Positions 1-9,476 are shown, counted from the first letter of the stretch. The stretch is 64,000 nucleotides of DNA from Dissulfurirhabdus thermomarina (GCF_012979235.1 NZ_JAATWC010000010.1:1-64000), one strand, 5' to 3'. Made by a program: numbers and translations. The notes: generated by a model from the letters alone, not told the origin.

Positions 1-2
1 AT

Positions 3-38
3 ACTTGAGCTCTGCCGCAATGAAGAGGGCCTCGAAGC
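3..38. repeat. Partial copy of an interspersed repeat
   Basis: This stretch resembles 10736-10772: both start ACTTGAGCT, share GCCGCAATGA a few bases later and end CGAAGC. A second short similarity (TTTGCGA) follows at about 61 here and about 10791 in the other copy. The copy runs off the left edge of the window, so its extent is unknown. No gene is seen between it and hsp20 (39-279). Confidence 0.55.
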
Positions 39-279
39 AACGCAGAGCCACCCGCGCATCTTTGCGATGGCACCAACGCTTGAGCTGGCAGCAGGGCCTG
101 GGGGTGGCGCTGGCGGTGGCGGCCGGGGTCCTCCTCTCCTGGAAAGGTTTCTGAAAACGGGAAGTTGTCCGCCTCCGCCGCCGGGCCGGCCGGCCTTGAC
201 CCCGGCGGGGGGCATACTTAACTTTCAGCCGCGAGCAGGGAGTGAGGAGTGAAACCCGTTGGAGAAGGAGGTGAAGGCT

Positions 280-726
280 ATGTTCGAACTGGCACCCTGG
301 AAACCCTTCCCGGAACTTTCCAGCCTGCGCCGTGAGATGGATCGCCTGTGGGAGGAGTTCATGGGCCGTTCCGAGGCCCTTCCCGCCCTTGAGGCGACCT
401 GGGCGCCGGCCCTGGACGTCTCGGAGACCAAGGACGCCTTGGTCGTGAAGGCGGAGATCCCCGGCATGGATCCCAAGGACATCAAGATCCACCTCGCCGG
501 GGACACCCTGACCATCCGGGGCGAAAAGAAACAGGAGACCGAGGAGAAGGGCGAGAACTTCCACCGCGTGGAGCGGCGTTACGGGGCCTTCGCCCGGACG
601 CTGCGGCTGCCGGTGGAGGTGAAGCAGGACAAGGTGGACGCCCAGTACAAGAAGGGGGTCCTGAAGATCGTCCTTCCCAAGAAGGAGGCCGGGAAGGTCA
701 AGGAGATCGAGGTCAAGGAGGCCTGA
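280..726 (+). CDS. Small heat shock protein, Hsp20/alpha-crystallin family
   Basis: The 148-residue product is an ATP-independent holdase chaperone that binds unfolding proteins in the cytoplasm. The N-terminal arm (about 1-40, with WKPFPELSSLRREMDRLWEE) is followed by the alpha-crystallin domain at about 42-140, including ALDVSETKDALVVKAEIPGM and the GVLKIVLPK strand. The C-terminus carries an I-x-V motif (KEIEVKEA) of the type that docks onto a neighbouring dimer. The ATG at 280 is chosen because a strong GGAGAAGGAGG ribosome binding site precedes it. An in-frame TTG at 259 would place that site inside the gene. It stands alone and converges with the VWA gene downstream. Family assignment is secure; the client range cannot be read from sequence. 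Confidence 0.95.
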   Translation: MFELAPWKPFPELSSLRREMDRLWEEFMGRSEALPALEATWAPALDVSETKDALVVKAEIPGMDPKDIKIHLAGDTLTIRGEKKQETEEKGENFHRVERRYGAFARTLRLPVEVKQDKVDAQYKKGVLKIVLPKKEAGKVKEIEVKEA

Positions 727-752
727 ACCGCTGCGGGCTTGGACCGCCCTCC

Positions 753-3140
753 TCACGTGGTGAGCAGGCGGTAGATCTCCGGAATTCTCCGGTGCAGCAG
801 GTTCACCTCCGGGACGACCACGTAGTTCACCTCCCCGTACATGTGGGGGAGGTAGTCGCGGCCTTCCCGGTCGATGGTGATACAGAACGGCTTCACTCCC
901 TGTTCTTTCGCCTCGATGAGGGCCTTACGCGTATCCTCTATGGCGTAAGGCCCTTTATATTCGTCGTAGTCCTCCGGCTTCCCGTCGCTCAGGGTGAGCA
1001 GGACCCGCAGGCGGGAGTCCACCTCCCGGAACAGCCGGGTGGCGTGCCGGATGGCCGGCCCCATCCGGGTGTAGTCCCGGGCGTTGATTCCCGTGATCCG
1101 CCGCCCCACCTCGCCGTCGTAGGGCGCCCCGAAGTCCTTGATGCGGAAGAAGTGGCACCCCGTCCGCCGCATGCCGGAGAAGCCGTAGACGGCGAAGGGG
1201 TCCCGGAGCACCGTGAGCGCCTCGCAGAGGAGGACCAGGGATTCGCGGATGGCCCGGTTCACCCAGCCCTCCGTGGAGGCGCTCATGTCCACGAGGAAGG
1301 CCACCGCGATGTCCCGCCGGTCCCGCTGGCGGCGCACGTAGAGGTGCTCCGCGGCGGTCCCCGAGGCGAGGAGGTCCGCCCGGGCCTCCACCAGGGCGTC
1401 GATGTCCACCTCGTCCCCCTCGGCCTGGCGCGTTCGGAGCCGGTCCACGGTGCGGAGCATCTCGAACCGCCGCCGCAGTTCGAGGCGCTGGCCCCGGTAG
1501 CGCTCCAGGGTCCGCCGGATGAAGTCGCCGCCGGCCTCGGGCGGCGGCATCTCCGAGACGGTGCACCAGTCGCGCCGGTAGCCCCGCCGCCGGAAGTCCC
1601 ACTCCGGGTAGGTGAAGACCGGGCGTGAGGCGGCCGGGGCGGCGGGCGGCGCCTCTTCCGCCGCGCCCGTGACCCCGGGGTGGTAGGCCCCGGAGGCGAG
1701 TGCCTGGGCGGCGGCGACGTAGGCGGCCGGGATGCCGCCGTGGTCGGCCGCGGCCTCCTCGATGAGGGCCCGGAGTTCCTCCAGCCCCTCCACGGGGGCA
1801 TCCCCGCCGAGCCGCAGGCATTCCGCCGGGTCGAGAAGCGGCGCGTCCGGCCCCCGGCCCCTCCCCGGCGGCACGAGGAGGGCCACCCCGGAGTCGCCCT
1901 CGGTGCGGGGCCGGCCCTGGTGCCGTTCTTCCGCTTCCGCCGCCCCCCGGCGCCGCCCCGCCGGGCGCGCCGCCACCACCGCGGCCAGGAGCTCCACGAG
2001 GCGTTCCCGGACCTCTTCCCGGCGTTTCAGCAGGCCGCGGGCCACGGCCCCGGGGTGGAAGGCCCCGGCGTAGGGGAGGAGGGCCTTCGCGGCCTCGATG
2101 TCGCCGGGGTTCGTGAAACGCGCCAGGTGCAGGGCCGCCCGCGCGGTGTCCAGGGCGCCGGCCCAGGGCTCGAGCAGGCGCCGGAGGCGCGGGAGGGTGT
2201 CCCCGGAGGGGGCCGGGGGCGGGCCCTCGGTCCCCTCGAGGAGCCAGCGGGCCAGGCGGGCGGCGGGCCCGGGGACGCCGGGGGAGGGGGGCGCCGTGGC
2301 CGAGAGCAGGCCCTTCAGGCGGTGCAGGTCGCGGTCCAGGCCGGCGAACCCGCGCCGGAGGCCTGCCTCCACCCGGAGGGTGTCGAGAAGCACGAAGATC
2401 CAGGCGCCGCCGGGGGCCACGGCCTCGAGGGCGGCCGCCAGGCGCTCGATGCCGGTGGCGCCGGCGCGGCGGGCGGCCTCCCGGGCGCGCCGGGGGGCGG
2501 CCCCGATCAGCTCGTCCAGAGGCGCCGGGGGGAGGTGGAAGGACCGGTACCGCACCTGGGCGGCCTTGTGGACGGCCAGGACGCGGTAGTAGAGGGCGTT
2601 GTCCGCGCGGGCCGGGAACCGGTCCACCGTGGCGGGGGCGTAGATCGCCGTGGTGTCGGTGAAGGCCTCGGCCCCCTTCTTCAAGGGGAGCGGCCGCCCG
2701 GCGAGACCGGCGACCAGGAGGGAGAGCCGCCGGGCGGCCTCTTCGACGGTGACCGCCCCCGAGGCGCCCGTGACGCGGCGCGCCGTTCGGGCCGCGTCAC
2801 GGAGGTAGGCCAGGGCCGGGTGGAGGCCCTCGGCCTCGTAGACGGCCAGGGCCCCCCGCACCCAGTCCTCGAGCTGCTCGGTGGTCTCCAGGAATTCGAG
2901 GGCGCGGCCCGCGTGCTCCATGAATCCGAAGGCCAGGATGTCCGAGACGGAACCGGCGATGAGGCGGACCTGGGAGAGCACCGGCCCCACGTGGCGGCGG
3001 GGCAGCTCGAGGAGGTGTTCCACCGCGGCGTCCACGTGGCAGTGGCCCACGTGGTCGGTCCCGAAGATGGCCAGGAGGGCCCGTTGGAGGGCCTCGCCGC
3101 CGCGGTCGGGCCCCGGGGGCCGTCGCGGGGGACGCGGCAT
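753..3140 (-). CDS. VWA-domain protein, NorD/CbbO type
   Basis: The 795-residue protein has a long N-terminal region and a C-terminal von Willebrand factor A domain. The MIDAS metal-binding motif reads DMSAST in FLVDMSASTEGW. A later TLSDGKPEDYDEYKGPYA segment is typical of NorD/CbbO proteins. Together with the preceding MoxR-type ATPase it should form a metal-centre or cofactor-insertion chaperone acting on a partner enzyme; known pairs activate nitric oxide reductase (NorQ/NorD) or Rubisco (CbbQ/CbbO). The ATG overlaps the stop of the ATPase gene (TGATG), so the two are translationally coupled. No NorB, Rubisco or other obvious client lies in the window, so the target is unknown. A longer open frame upstream of this ATG is antisense-like and was not used. 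Confidence 0.85.
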   Translation of the reverse strand: MPRPPRRPPGPDRGGEALQRALLAIFGTDHVGHCHVDAAVEHLLELPRRHVGPVLSQVRLIAGSVSDILAFGFMEHAGRALEFLETTEQLEDWVRGALAVYEAEGLHPALAYLRDAARTARRVTGASGAVTVEEAARRLSLLVAGLAGRPLPLKKGAEAFTDTTAIYAPATVDRFPARADNALYYRVLAVHKAAQVRYRSFHLPPAPLDELIGAAPRRAREAARRAGATGIERLAAALEAVAPGGAWIFVLLDTLRVEAGLRRGFAGLDRDLHRLKGLLSATAPPSPGVPGPAARLARWLLEGTEGPPPAPSGDTLPRLRRLLEPWAGALDTARAALHLARFTNPGDIEAAKALLPYAGAFHPGAVARGLLKRREEVRERLVELLAAVVAARPAGRRRGAAEAEERHQGRPRTEGDSGVALLVPPGRGRGPDAPLLDPAECLRLGGDAPVEGLEELRALIEEAAADHGGIPAAYVAAAQALASGAYHPGVTGAAEEAPPAAPAASRPVFTYPEWDFRRRGYRRDWCTVSEMPPPEAGGDFIRRTLERYRGQRLELRRRFEMLRTVDRLRTRQAEGDEVDIDALVEARADLLASGTAAEHLYVRRQRDRRDIAVAFLVDMSASTEGWVNRAIRESLVLLCEALTVLRDPFAVYGFSGMRRTGCHFFRIKDFGAPYDGEVGRRITGINARDYTRMGPAIRHATRLFREVDSRLRVLLTLSDGKPEDYDEYKGPYAIEDTRKALIEAKEQGVKPFCITIDREGRDYLPHMYGEVNYVVVPEVNLLHRRIPEIYRLLTT

Positions 3141-3967
3141 CAGAAGACCGCCCGCACCATCTCCCGCAGGCCCTCCAGGATCTCGTGGTCGTCGGTGAGG
3201 GGTTCGCAGACGGCGGCCAGGCACGCCGCCTCCGGATCGATGCCGGCCCGCAGCAGGAGGCCGGCATGGACCAGGAGGCGGGTGCTCGCCCCTTCGAGGA
3301 GCCCCTGTTCCCGGAGCCCGCGGGTCAGCCCCCCCAGGTGCACCAGGCGGGCCGCCGTCTCCGGGTCGAGGCCCGCCTCGCGGGCCACGATCCGGGCCTC
3401 GATCTCCGGCGGCGGAAAGCCGAACTCCAGGGCCACGAAGCGCTGCCGGGTGCTGGGCTTGAGCTCCTTCAGGACGCTCTGGTAGCCGGGATTGTAGGAG
3501 ACGGCCAGCATGAAGTCCGCCGGCGCCCGGAGGAGTTCCCCCCGTTTCTCCACGGGCAGGGTCCGGCGGTCGTCGGCCAGCGGGTGCAGGACCACGGTGG
3601 TGTCCTTTCGGGCCTCCACCACCTCGTCGAGGTAGCAGATCCCGCCGGCCTTCACCGCCAGGGTCAGGGGGCCGTCCACCCAGACGGTCTCCCCGCCCCG
3701 GATGAGGTAGCGGCCGACGAGGTCGGCGGTGGTGAGGTCGTCGTGGCACGAGACGGTGACCAGGGGCCGGCCGAGGCGCCAGGCGAGGTATTCCATGAAG
3801 CGGGTTTTGCCGCACCCGGTGGGCCCCTTGAGGAGGAGGGGCAGCCGGTTGGCGTGGGCCGCCTCGGCCAGTTCCACCTCCCGGCCCTGCGGGAGGTAGA
3901 ATGGTTCTTCGGTGATAAAGAACTTGTCTATCGGGACGGCGCCGGGTGCGCCTTCTTTGCTTAACAT
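3140..3967 (-). CDS. MoxR-family AAA+ ATPase, NorQ/CbbQ type
   Basis: The 275-residue AAA+ ATPase shows Walker A GPTGCGKT (within LLLKGPTGCGKTRFMEYLAW), Walker B ICYLDEV and the sensor segment FMLAVSYNPGYQ. These match NorQ/CbbQ/GvpN proteins, which remodel a client enzyme together with a VWA partner. It is the first gene of a two-gene unit and its stop overlaps the start of the VWA gene by one base. The stretch upstream (about 3960-4025) is the only locally AT-richer stretch and probably holds the promoter. The start ATG at 3967 lacks a clear ribosome binding site, so the first 15 residues are uncertain. The neighbouring trpB2 gene, on the same strand and 172 bp upstream, is not a known client. 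Confidence 0.88.
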   Translation of the reverse strand: MLSKEGAPGAVPIDKFFITEEPFYLPQGREVELAEAAHANRLPLLLKGPTGCGKTRFMEYLAWRLGRPLVTVSCHDDLTTADLVGRYLIRGGETVWVDGPLTLAVKAGGICYLDEVVEARKDTTVVLHPLADDRRTLPVEKRGELLRAPADFMLAVSYNPGYQSVLKELKPSTRQRFVALEFGFPPPEIEARIVAREAGLDPETAARLVHLGGLTRGLREQGLLEGASTRLLVHAGLLLRAGIDPEAACLAAVCEPLTDDHEILEGLREMVRAVF

Positions 3968-4139
3968 TTCGGTATTGCTCGGGGAAAGATCCCGCCGGGT
4001 CTTCCGGCCTTGAAAGGAGAGTAATACCCGGGGGCCGGGTGTCAACCGCACGGAGCGGCGGGGGCGCGGACGCGGCGCCCCGGGGAGGGCGGGATGCACG
4101 GCACGGGGCGGTCTCCCGGGGGCGGGGCCGCCCCGGCGT

Positions 4140-5510
4140 CTAGATCCCGGTGGGGAATTTCGGCAGGTCGCCCAGGGCCTTTTGGATGAGTTCGTCCGGG
4201 TACTCGTAGTCCTCGAGGCGTCCCTCGAGGAAGGCGTCGTAGGCGGCCAGGTCGAAGTGGCCGTGCCCGCTGAAGCAGCAGACGATGCACTTTTCTTCCC
4301 CGGTCTCCTTGCACCGAAGGGCCTCGTCCACCACGGCCCGCAGGGCATGGGAGGTCTCGGGCGCCGGGATGATCCCCTCCGTCCGGGCGAAGAGGAGGGC
4401 GGCCTCGAAGACCGGGTTCTGGGTGTAGGCCCGGGCCTTGACGTAGCCCTCGTGGACCAGGTGGCAGAGCAGCGGGGCGTCGCCGTGGTAGCGCAACCCG
4501 CCGGCGTGGATCCCCGGGGGCTCGAAGGTGTGGCCCAGGGTGTACATGAGCATGAGGGGCGTCATGCCCGCCGTGTCGCCGAAGTCGTACCGGTAGGCTC
4601 CCTTGGTGAGGGTGGGGCAGGATTTCGGCTCCACGCCGATGATCTCGGCGTTGCTCTTCCCGTCGATGAGCTCCTTGACGAAGGGCAGGATGAAGCCGCC
4701 GAAGTTGGAGCCGCCGCCCACGCACCCGATGAGCATGTCGGGGCGTTCCCCGGCCAGGGCGAGCTGCTTCTGGGTCTCGAGGCCGATGACCGTCTGGTGG
4801 ATCAGGACGTGGTTGAGCACGCTGCCCAGGGCGTAGTTGGTGTCCTCCCGGGTGGCGGCGTCCTCCACCGCCTCGGAGATGGCGATGCCGAGGCTCCCGT
4901 TGGAGTCGGGGTTCCGCTCGCGGACGGCCCGGCCGGCGGCGGTGCGGTCGGTGGGGGAGGGGAAGACCTCGCCGCCCCAGACGTTCATCATGATGCGCCG
5001 GTAGGGTTTTTGCTCGTAGCTCACCTTCACCATGTAGACCGTGCACTCCATGTCGAAGAAACGGCAGGCGAAGGCGAGGGAGCTCCCCCATTGGCCGGCC
5101 CCGGTCTCGGTGGCCAGGCGGCGGATGCCGGCCTCCTTGTTGTAGTAGGCCTGGGCCACGGCGGTGTTGGGCTTGTGGCTGCCCGGGGGGCTGACGCCCT
5201 CGTTCTTGTAGTAGATGCGGGCCGGGGTCCCGAGGGCCCTTTCGAGGTTCCGGGCCCGGTGGAGCGGGCTCGGGCGCCAGAGGCGGAGGATCTCCCGGAC
5301 GGGGCCGGGGATCTCGATCCAGGGCTCGGTGCTCATCTCCTGGGCGATGAGGGCGTCGGGGAAGATGGGCTTGAGCTCGTCCGGCGTGACGGGTTTCCCG
5401 GTGGCCGGGTTGAGGGGCGGGGCCAGGGGCTTGGGAAGGTGGGGCAGGATGTTGTACCAGGCCTCGGGGAGCTCGGACTCGGGAAGCAGGATTCGGTAGC
5501 TGTCACTCAT
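4140..5510 (-). CDS. trpB2: Tryptophan synthase beta chain-like protein, TrpB2 type
   Basis: The 456-residue PLP enzyme joins indole and L-serine to make tryptophan. The PLP-lysine motif GSHKPNTA, the phosphate-binding loop [10 protein letters not shown] and the GAGQWGSS segment are all visible. The length and the insertions identify the TrpB2 subfamily (about 420-460 residues, versus about 400 for TrpB1). TrpB2 enzymes generally act without a tight TrpA partner and are thought to salvage free indole. No other trp gene is adjacent, which fits a stand-alone salvage role. The ATG has a weak upstream site. A 14-bp palindrome lies 64 bp upstream in the probable promoter region. Confidence 0.93.
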   Translation of the reverse strand: MSDSYRILLPESELPEAWYNILPHLPKPLAPPLNPATGKPVTPDELKPIFPDALIAQEMSTEPWIEIPGPVREILRLWRPSPLHRARNLERALGTPARIYYKNEGVSPPGSHKPNTAVAQAYYNKEAGIRRLATETGAGQWGSSLAFACRFFDMECTVYMVKVSYEQKPYRRIMMNVWGGEVFPSPTDRTAAGRAVRERNPDSNGSLGIAISEAVEDAATREDTNYALGSVLNHVLIHQTVIGLETQKQLALAGERPDMLIGCVGGGSNFGGFILPFVKELIDGKSNAEIIGVEPKSCPTLTKGAYRYDFGDTAGMTPLMLMYTLGHTFEPPGIHAGGLRYHGDAPLLCHLVHEGYVKARAYTQNPVFEAALLFARTEGIIPAPETSHALRAVVDEALRCKETGEEKCIVCCFSGHGHFDLAAYDAFLEGRLEDYEYPDELIQKALGDLPKFPTGI

Positions 5511-5574
5511 GCGTTCACTCCTGGAAGGCGCGGAATCGGCGGCCGGTTGCGGCCCCGAACCTTACCATGACACA

Positions 5575-5588
5575 TTGAAATGTTTCAA
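5575..5588. promoter_or_regulatory. 14-bp palindrome upstream of trpB2, possible operator
   Basis: TTGAAA and TTTCAA form perfect arms separated by TG. It sits 64-78 bp upstream of the trpB2 start inside a small AT-rich patch. On the minus strand, TTGAAA could also serve as a -35 element with TAAGGT about 18 bp downstream. No regulator is identified. Confidence 0.35.
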
Positions 5589-5669
5589 CTTTGACGGCCC
5601 CGCCGCGAAAAGGCTCCCGGGGCGACGGCCCCGACGGGATGCGCCGGCGGCCTTCGCCGCCCCGGCCCG

Positions 5670-6326
5670 TTACGAGGCGGCGCCCCGTGCCCCCGTCCCC
5701 CCCTTGGTCCCGTCCCGGCGCCGCCGGCCCGCCCGGGGCAGGAAGCGGCCCGTCCGTTCCATGTAGCGCCGGTAGTCGTCGCCGAAGCGCCGGAGCAGGC
5801 GCCGTTCCTCCAGCCGGGCCCCCACCACGAGGTAGAGGGTGATGAGGAGGGCGGAGCAGGCCTGGTGCACCTCGAGGCGGCGGCCCCAGACCAGGACGAT
5901 CCCGGAGGCGAAGAGCGGGTGGCGGATCCAGCGCCAGGGCCCCGTGGTGACCAGCCGGTCGGGCGGGTCCACCTCGCGGACGAGGATCTGCCGGATGCCC
6001 GCGAAGTGGAGGGGATCGGCCCGGAGGAGCGCCGAGGCGAAGAAGACGGCCGCCGCCGCGTCCGCCGCCAGGGTGAAGGGGGCGAGGGGGCCGGAGAGGG
6101 GGTCCCAGGCCACGGGGGTCTCCACGCGGTGTTCCAGGGCGACCAGGACGGCCACCCAGGCGGTGGAGGCGACGTTGTAGGCCAGGCGCCAGGCCGGGGC
6201 GAGGCGGGGGAGGTGCCGGGCGGCCCAGGCCTTCGGTCCGTCCGCGGCCAGGACGGAATGCCAGGCGAAGAAGGCGAGCCAGCCGGCCGCCAGGGCCAGG
6301 CACTGGAGGAAGAGACCTCGGGGCAC
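5670..6326 (-). CDS. Membrane methyltransferase of the isoprenylcysteine carboxyl methyltransferase/NnrU-like family
   Basis: The product is an integral membrane protein of about 218 residues with about five hydrophobic segments. Near the C-terminus it carries the family motif TTGPWRWIRHPLFASG and the segment ARLEERRLLRRFGDDYRRYM. These form the S-adenosylmethionine-binding part of ICMT/PEMT-type enzymes. The substrate in bacteria is mostly unknown, with lipids or membrane-bound isoprenoids as candidates. The GTG at 6326 is preferred because AAAGGA stands 10 bases before it. A GTG at 6410 would add 28 residues and has no ribosome binding site. The gene is divergent from the DUF2156 gene at 6473. 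Confidence 0.75.
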   Translation of the reverse strand: MPRGLFLQCLALAAGWLAFFAWHSVLAADGPKAWAARHLPRLAPAWRLAYNVASTAWVAVLVALEHRVETPVAWDPLSGPLAPFTLAADAAAAVFFASALLRADPLHFAGIRQILVREVDPPDRLVTTGPWRWIRHPLFASGIVLVWGRRLEVHQACSALLITLYLVVGARLEERRLLRRFGDDYRRYMERTGRFLPRAGRRRRDGTKGGTGARGAAS

Positions 6327-6472
6327 GGGAGCCGGATCCTTTCCGCCGCCCGGGAGACGGCGTAGAATGGAGTCGAGTTCGGGCAGGCGCCATACCCGGC
6401 GCGGGCCCACCCGGCATTAAACCCCGCCGTCCCGGTCACGGGAAGGCCGCAGCGGCGCCCGGAGGGCCCTGC

Positions 6473-7432
6473 ATGATCCCGTCCTTTCCGCGGTTCAAGG
6501 CCCTGGAGCTCGCCGACGCCGCGGAGGTGACGGAAGCCCTCCGTGCCGCGCCGCCGGTGACCTCTGAGCTCACCTTCACCAACCTCTTCATGTGGCGCCG
6601 CCGTTACCGGTTCCGCCTCTCCCGGATGGGCTCCGCCGTCGCCGTCTTCGCCGATCCCGCCACCGGGGGGTCCGCCTTTTTCCTCCCGCCCCTGGGGCCT
6701 GGGGCCACCGCGGCCGCGGTCCGGGAGCTCTTCGACTGGATGGCCGCCGAGGGCTTCGCCCCCCTCATGCGCCGCGTGTCCAAGGCCTGGGCCGAGGAAC
6801 TCGGCCTCGGCCCGGGGACGGGCTTCCGGGTGGAAGAGACCCGCGAGGACGCGGACTACGTCTACCGGGTGGCGGACCTGGCGGCCCTCCGCGGGCGGCG
6901 CCTGCGGAAGAAGAAGAACCACCTCAACCACTTTCTCGCGCGGGTCGATTTCGCCTTCGAGCTTCTGGACGCAGAGCGTGCGGCCGAGTGCCTCGAGCTG
7001 GAGGCGTACTGGTGCCGGTTCCGGGAGTGCGCCGGGCACGAGGACCTTCGCGCCGAGGACGAGGCGGTGGCCGAAGCCCTCCGACACTGGTCCGACCTAC
7101 CCCTCCGGGGCGGCCTCGTCCGGATCGGGGGGCGGGTGGCGGCCTTCAGCTTCGGGGAACCCCTCAACCCGGAGACCGCCGTGGTCCACGTGGAGAAGGC
7201 GGATCCGGAGGTCCGGGGTCTCTACGTGGCCGTCAACCACCTGTGCTGCCGCCAGGTCTGGAGGGAGTTCCGGTACGTCAACCGGGAGCAGGACCTGGGG
7301 GAGCCGGGCCTCCGCAAGGCCAAGCTCTCCTGGGACCCCGCCTTCCTGGTGGAGAAGGTGGCGGTGCGCCCGGCGGCCGGGGCCGTCGGGCCGGGCCCAC
7401 CCGCTACTGAACCGTGGCGTAATCGTCTTTAA
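6473..7432 (+). CDS. DUF2156 protein (phosphatidylglycerol lysyltransferase C-terminal-like)
   Basis: The 319-residue soluble protein matches the GNAT-fold tandem seen in DUF2156 and in the C-terminal half of MprF-type aminoacyl-lipid synthases. Recognisable parts are the N-terminal SELTFTNLFMWRRRYRF segment, the basic LRGRRLRKKKNHLNHF stretch that begins the second half, and the C-terminal YVNREQDLGEPGLRKAKLSW. No membrane segments are present, so it is not a full MprF. The biochemical role of stand-alone members is not established; aminoacyl transfer from tRNA is the usual suggestion. It is a single gene, divergent from the methyltransferase. Confidence 0.8.
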   Translation: MIPSFPRFKALELADAAEVTEALRAAPPVTSELTFTNLFMWRRRYRFRLSRMGSAVAVFADPATGGSAFFLPPLGPGATAAAVRELFDWMAAEGFAPLMRRVSKAWAEELGLGPGTGFRVEETREDADYVYRVADLAALRGRRLRKKKNHLNHFLARVDFAFELLDAERAAECLELEAYWCRFRECAGHEDLRAEDEAVAEALRHWSDLPLRGGLVRIGGRVAAFSFGEPLNPETAVVHVEKADPEVRGLYVAVNHLCCRQVWREFRYVNREQDLGEPGLRKAKLSWDPAFLVEKVAVRPAAGAVGPGPPATEPWRNRL

Positions 7433-7456
7433 CCGCAAGTCTATGCGCTTTTCCCA

Positions 7457-7462
7457 TATAAT
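7457..7462 (+). promoter_or_regulatory. Candidate -10 element before the cytochrome pair
   Basis: A perfect TATAAT occurs in a locally AT-rich stretch, 42 bp before the ATG of the tetraheme cytochrome gene. No convincing -35 box is found at 16-18 bp spacing, so an activator may be needed. Confidence 0.4.
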
Positions 7463-7504
7463 CGGGAATTGAACGGATGGACGATTCCCGGGAGGGTCCA
7501 GCCT

Positions 7505-8080
7505 ATGAAACAAGCGGAAGGGAAGAGGGGCCCGGTGGCGGCGGCCCTGGCGGTGGGCTTCGTCGCCGCCGCCGCCGCCGGATTGCTGACCGCGTCGCAA
7601 GTCCGGTCCACCAGCTCGGTGGAGTTTTGCGCCTCGTGCCACGAGATGACCCTCTTCAGGCGGACGTGGGAGACCGGGCCCCACGGCACGGCCAGGATGG
7701 GGGCCATAAAGGCGAGGTGCGTGGACTGTCACCTCCCCCACGAGGGGGTGGTCGGGTACTTGGCCGTCAAGACCAGGGCCGGGATCCACGACGTCCTCGC
7801 CCATCTGACGGGGAAGAAGACCGATTGGCTCTCCAAGTGGAAAAACAGGGGCCCCCACGTGCACGGCGCCTACGAATCCGGGTGCCGCCACTGCCACAAG
7901 GATCTCGTCGTCCCCGGCATCCCGATAAAGGCCTTTAGCGCTCACCGGGCCTACCGGCTCGGGGAGACCACCCTTCATTGCCTGGACTGTCACCAGAAGG
8001 CCGGGCATGGCGACATCGCCGCCGTGCTCCAGGCCGGGGGCGGGCAGGGGGACGGGCCGGCCGGGGGTGGAAGGCTATGA
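7505..8080 (+). CDS. haoC: Tetraheme cytochrome c, NapC/NrfH family (HaoC-like quinol dehydrogenase)
   Basis: The 191-residue membrane-anchored cytochrome has an N-terminal hydrophobic helix (about residues 10-32) and four CxxCH heme sites: CASCH, CVDCH, CRHCH and CLDCH. This is the NrfH/NapC layout, in which menaquinol is oxidised and electrons are passed to a periplasmic multiheme reductase. The partner is encoded 31 bp downstream. The ATG at 7505 is chosen because GGGAGG stands about 10 bases upstream; an in-frame ATG at 7469 adds 12 polar residues with no ribosome binding site. NrfH-HAO-like pairs are known as HaoCA in some Epsilonproteobacteria. Confidence 0.88.
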   Translation: MKQAEGKRGPVAAALAVGFVAAAAAGLLTASQVRSTSSVEFCASCHEMTLFRRTWETGPHGTARMGAIKARCVDCHLPHEGVVGYLAVKTRAGIHDVLAHLTGKKTDWLSKWKNRGPHVHGAYESGCRHCHKDLVVPGIPIKAFSAHRAYRLGETTLHCLDCHQKAGHGDIAAVLQAGGGQGDGPAGGGRL

Positions 8081-8111
8081 CAATCGATTTTTTTGATGAA
8101 AGGAAGGGGTC

Positions 8112-9476
8112 ATGAAGCGTCGTCCTGGGAGCGTGTCGTTGGGCCTGGCCTTGTTCCTGGCGGCCATGAGCTGTTGGTCCGCGGCCTTGGCCGAGGAGAA
8201 ACGGGCCTATCCAAACATGTCCAAGAGCGCGGACATCGTGATCAAGCGGGGCTACTCTCCCGAGGCCCTGAAGTGCATCGAGTGCCACGCCAAGGAGACC
8301 CCGGGGATCGTGGCCGGCTGGAAGGAGGGCAGGATGGCCCATGCCGGCGTCTCTTGTTACGACTGCCACGTGGTGGACGCGAGCAGCCCCATGGCCAGCC
8401 AGTGCAAGGGGCTCAAGGGCACCCGGATCTTCACCTCGCCCATGGTCTCCCCGAAGACCTGCGCCCGGTGCCACCCCACGGAGGTGGACCAGTTCTCCAA
8501 GAGCGGCCACGCCAAGCTGGCCTCGGCCCCCGTGGTGGAGAAGAAAAAGTTCAAGAACCTCATCTATGAACTCGAAGGCGGGACCTTCGCCGGTGTCCCG
8601 GGCGAGAGCAAGCTGCGCCTGGCCACCAGGCAGAGCGGCTGCCAGATGTGCCACGGCGCCGAGGTCCAGCTGGGCCCGGACCGCAAGCCCACCAATGACA
8701 GCTGGCCCGGCGGCATCGGCATGCGGTACCCGGACGGCGGCGTGGGCAACTGCGTGGTGTGTCACAACAGGCACCAGTTCAAGATCTCGGAGGCCAGGAA
8801 ACCCGAGGCCTGCGCCAAGTGTCACCTGGGCCCGGACCACCCGGACATAGAGATCTATTACGAGAGCAGCCACGGCCAGATCTTCCTCACCGACGGGGAG
8901 AACTGGAAGTGGGACAGCGCCCCGGACGCCTGGGAGCCCGGGGATTATACCGCTCCCACCTGCGCCACCTGCCACATGAGCGGCATCGGAGAGTTGAACA
9001 CCACGCACAACGTCAACGAGAGGCTGCACTGGGACCTGGTCCACCCAAAGAGCGTGGTGCGGAGCGGCGCCAGGGGTGACGGAGAAAAGGGGCGCCGCCT
9101 CATGAGGAAGGTGTGCGCCAACTGCCACTCCACCCTCCACATAGACAACCACTTCGCCAAGCTGGACCGGGCGGTGGAGCTCTACAACTTCTACTTCGAC
9201 AAGGCCACCGCCATGATCGACACCCTCAAGGCCAAGAGGTTGCTCAAGGCCGACCCGTGGAAGGACCCCGCCCAGGAACTCCACTACTACCTGTGGCATC
9301 ACACCGGGCGCCGCGCCCGCCACGGAGCGGCCATGGACGGGCCCGACTACGCCCATTGGCACGGCTTCTTCCAGATCTTCCAGGTCTACAAGGACATCGA
9401 GGACATCTACAACTACAGGCTCAAGCACAACGAGATCGAGGAGCTCAGTCCTGTCATGTCCACGGGCCCCCTTTGA
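8112..9476 (+). CDS. haoA: Octaheme cytochrome c, hydroxylamine oxidoreductase-like (HaoA type)
   Basis: The 454-residue secreted protein has a signal peptide (about 1-27, ending SAALAEE) and eight CxxCH motifs at about 55, 82, 117, 177, 214, 234, 284 and 335. The C-terminal helical region from about 345 to 445 has [10 protein letters not shown] and [12 protein letters not shown]. This is the HAO fold rather than NrfA, which has five hemes and a CxxCK site. With an NrfH-type partner next to it, the enzyme is likely reductive, converting nitrite or hydroxylamine to ammonium, as shown for epsilonproteobacterial HaoA. Whether the P460-forming tyrosine is present cannot be settled by reading alone. 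The ATG has an AAAGGAAGGGG ribosome binding site. Confidence 0.88.
   Translation: MKRRPGSVSLGLALFLAAMSCWSAALAEEKRAYPNMSKSADIVIKRGYSPEALKCIECHAKETPGIVAGWKEGRMAHAGVSCYDCHVVDASSPMASQCKGLKGTRIFTSPMVSPKTCARCHPTEVDQFSKSGHAKLASAPVVEKKKFKNLIYELEGGTFAGVPGESKLRLATRQSGCQMCHGAEVQLGPDRKPTNDSWPGGIGMRYPDGGVGNCVVCHNRHQFKISEARKPEACAKCHLGPDHPDIEIYYESSHGQIFLTDGENWKWDSAPDAWEPGDYTAPTCATCHMSGIGELNTTHNVNERLHWDLVHPKSVVRSGARGDGEKGRRLMRKVCANCHSTLHIDNHFAKLDRAVELYNFYFDKATAMIDTLKAKRLLKADPWKDPAQELHYYLWHHTGRRARHGAAMDGPDYAHWHGFFQIFQVYKDIEDIYNYRLKHNEIEELSPVMSTGPL

Noticed and set aside
753-3815. A 1020-codon reading of the VWA gene starting inside the ATPase gene.
   Set aside because: The extra N-terminal part is Pro/Gly/Arg-rich antisense-like sequence. 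The ATG at 3140 overlaps the upstream stop and starts plausible protein.
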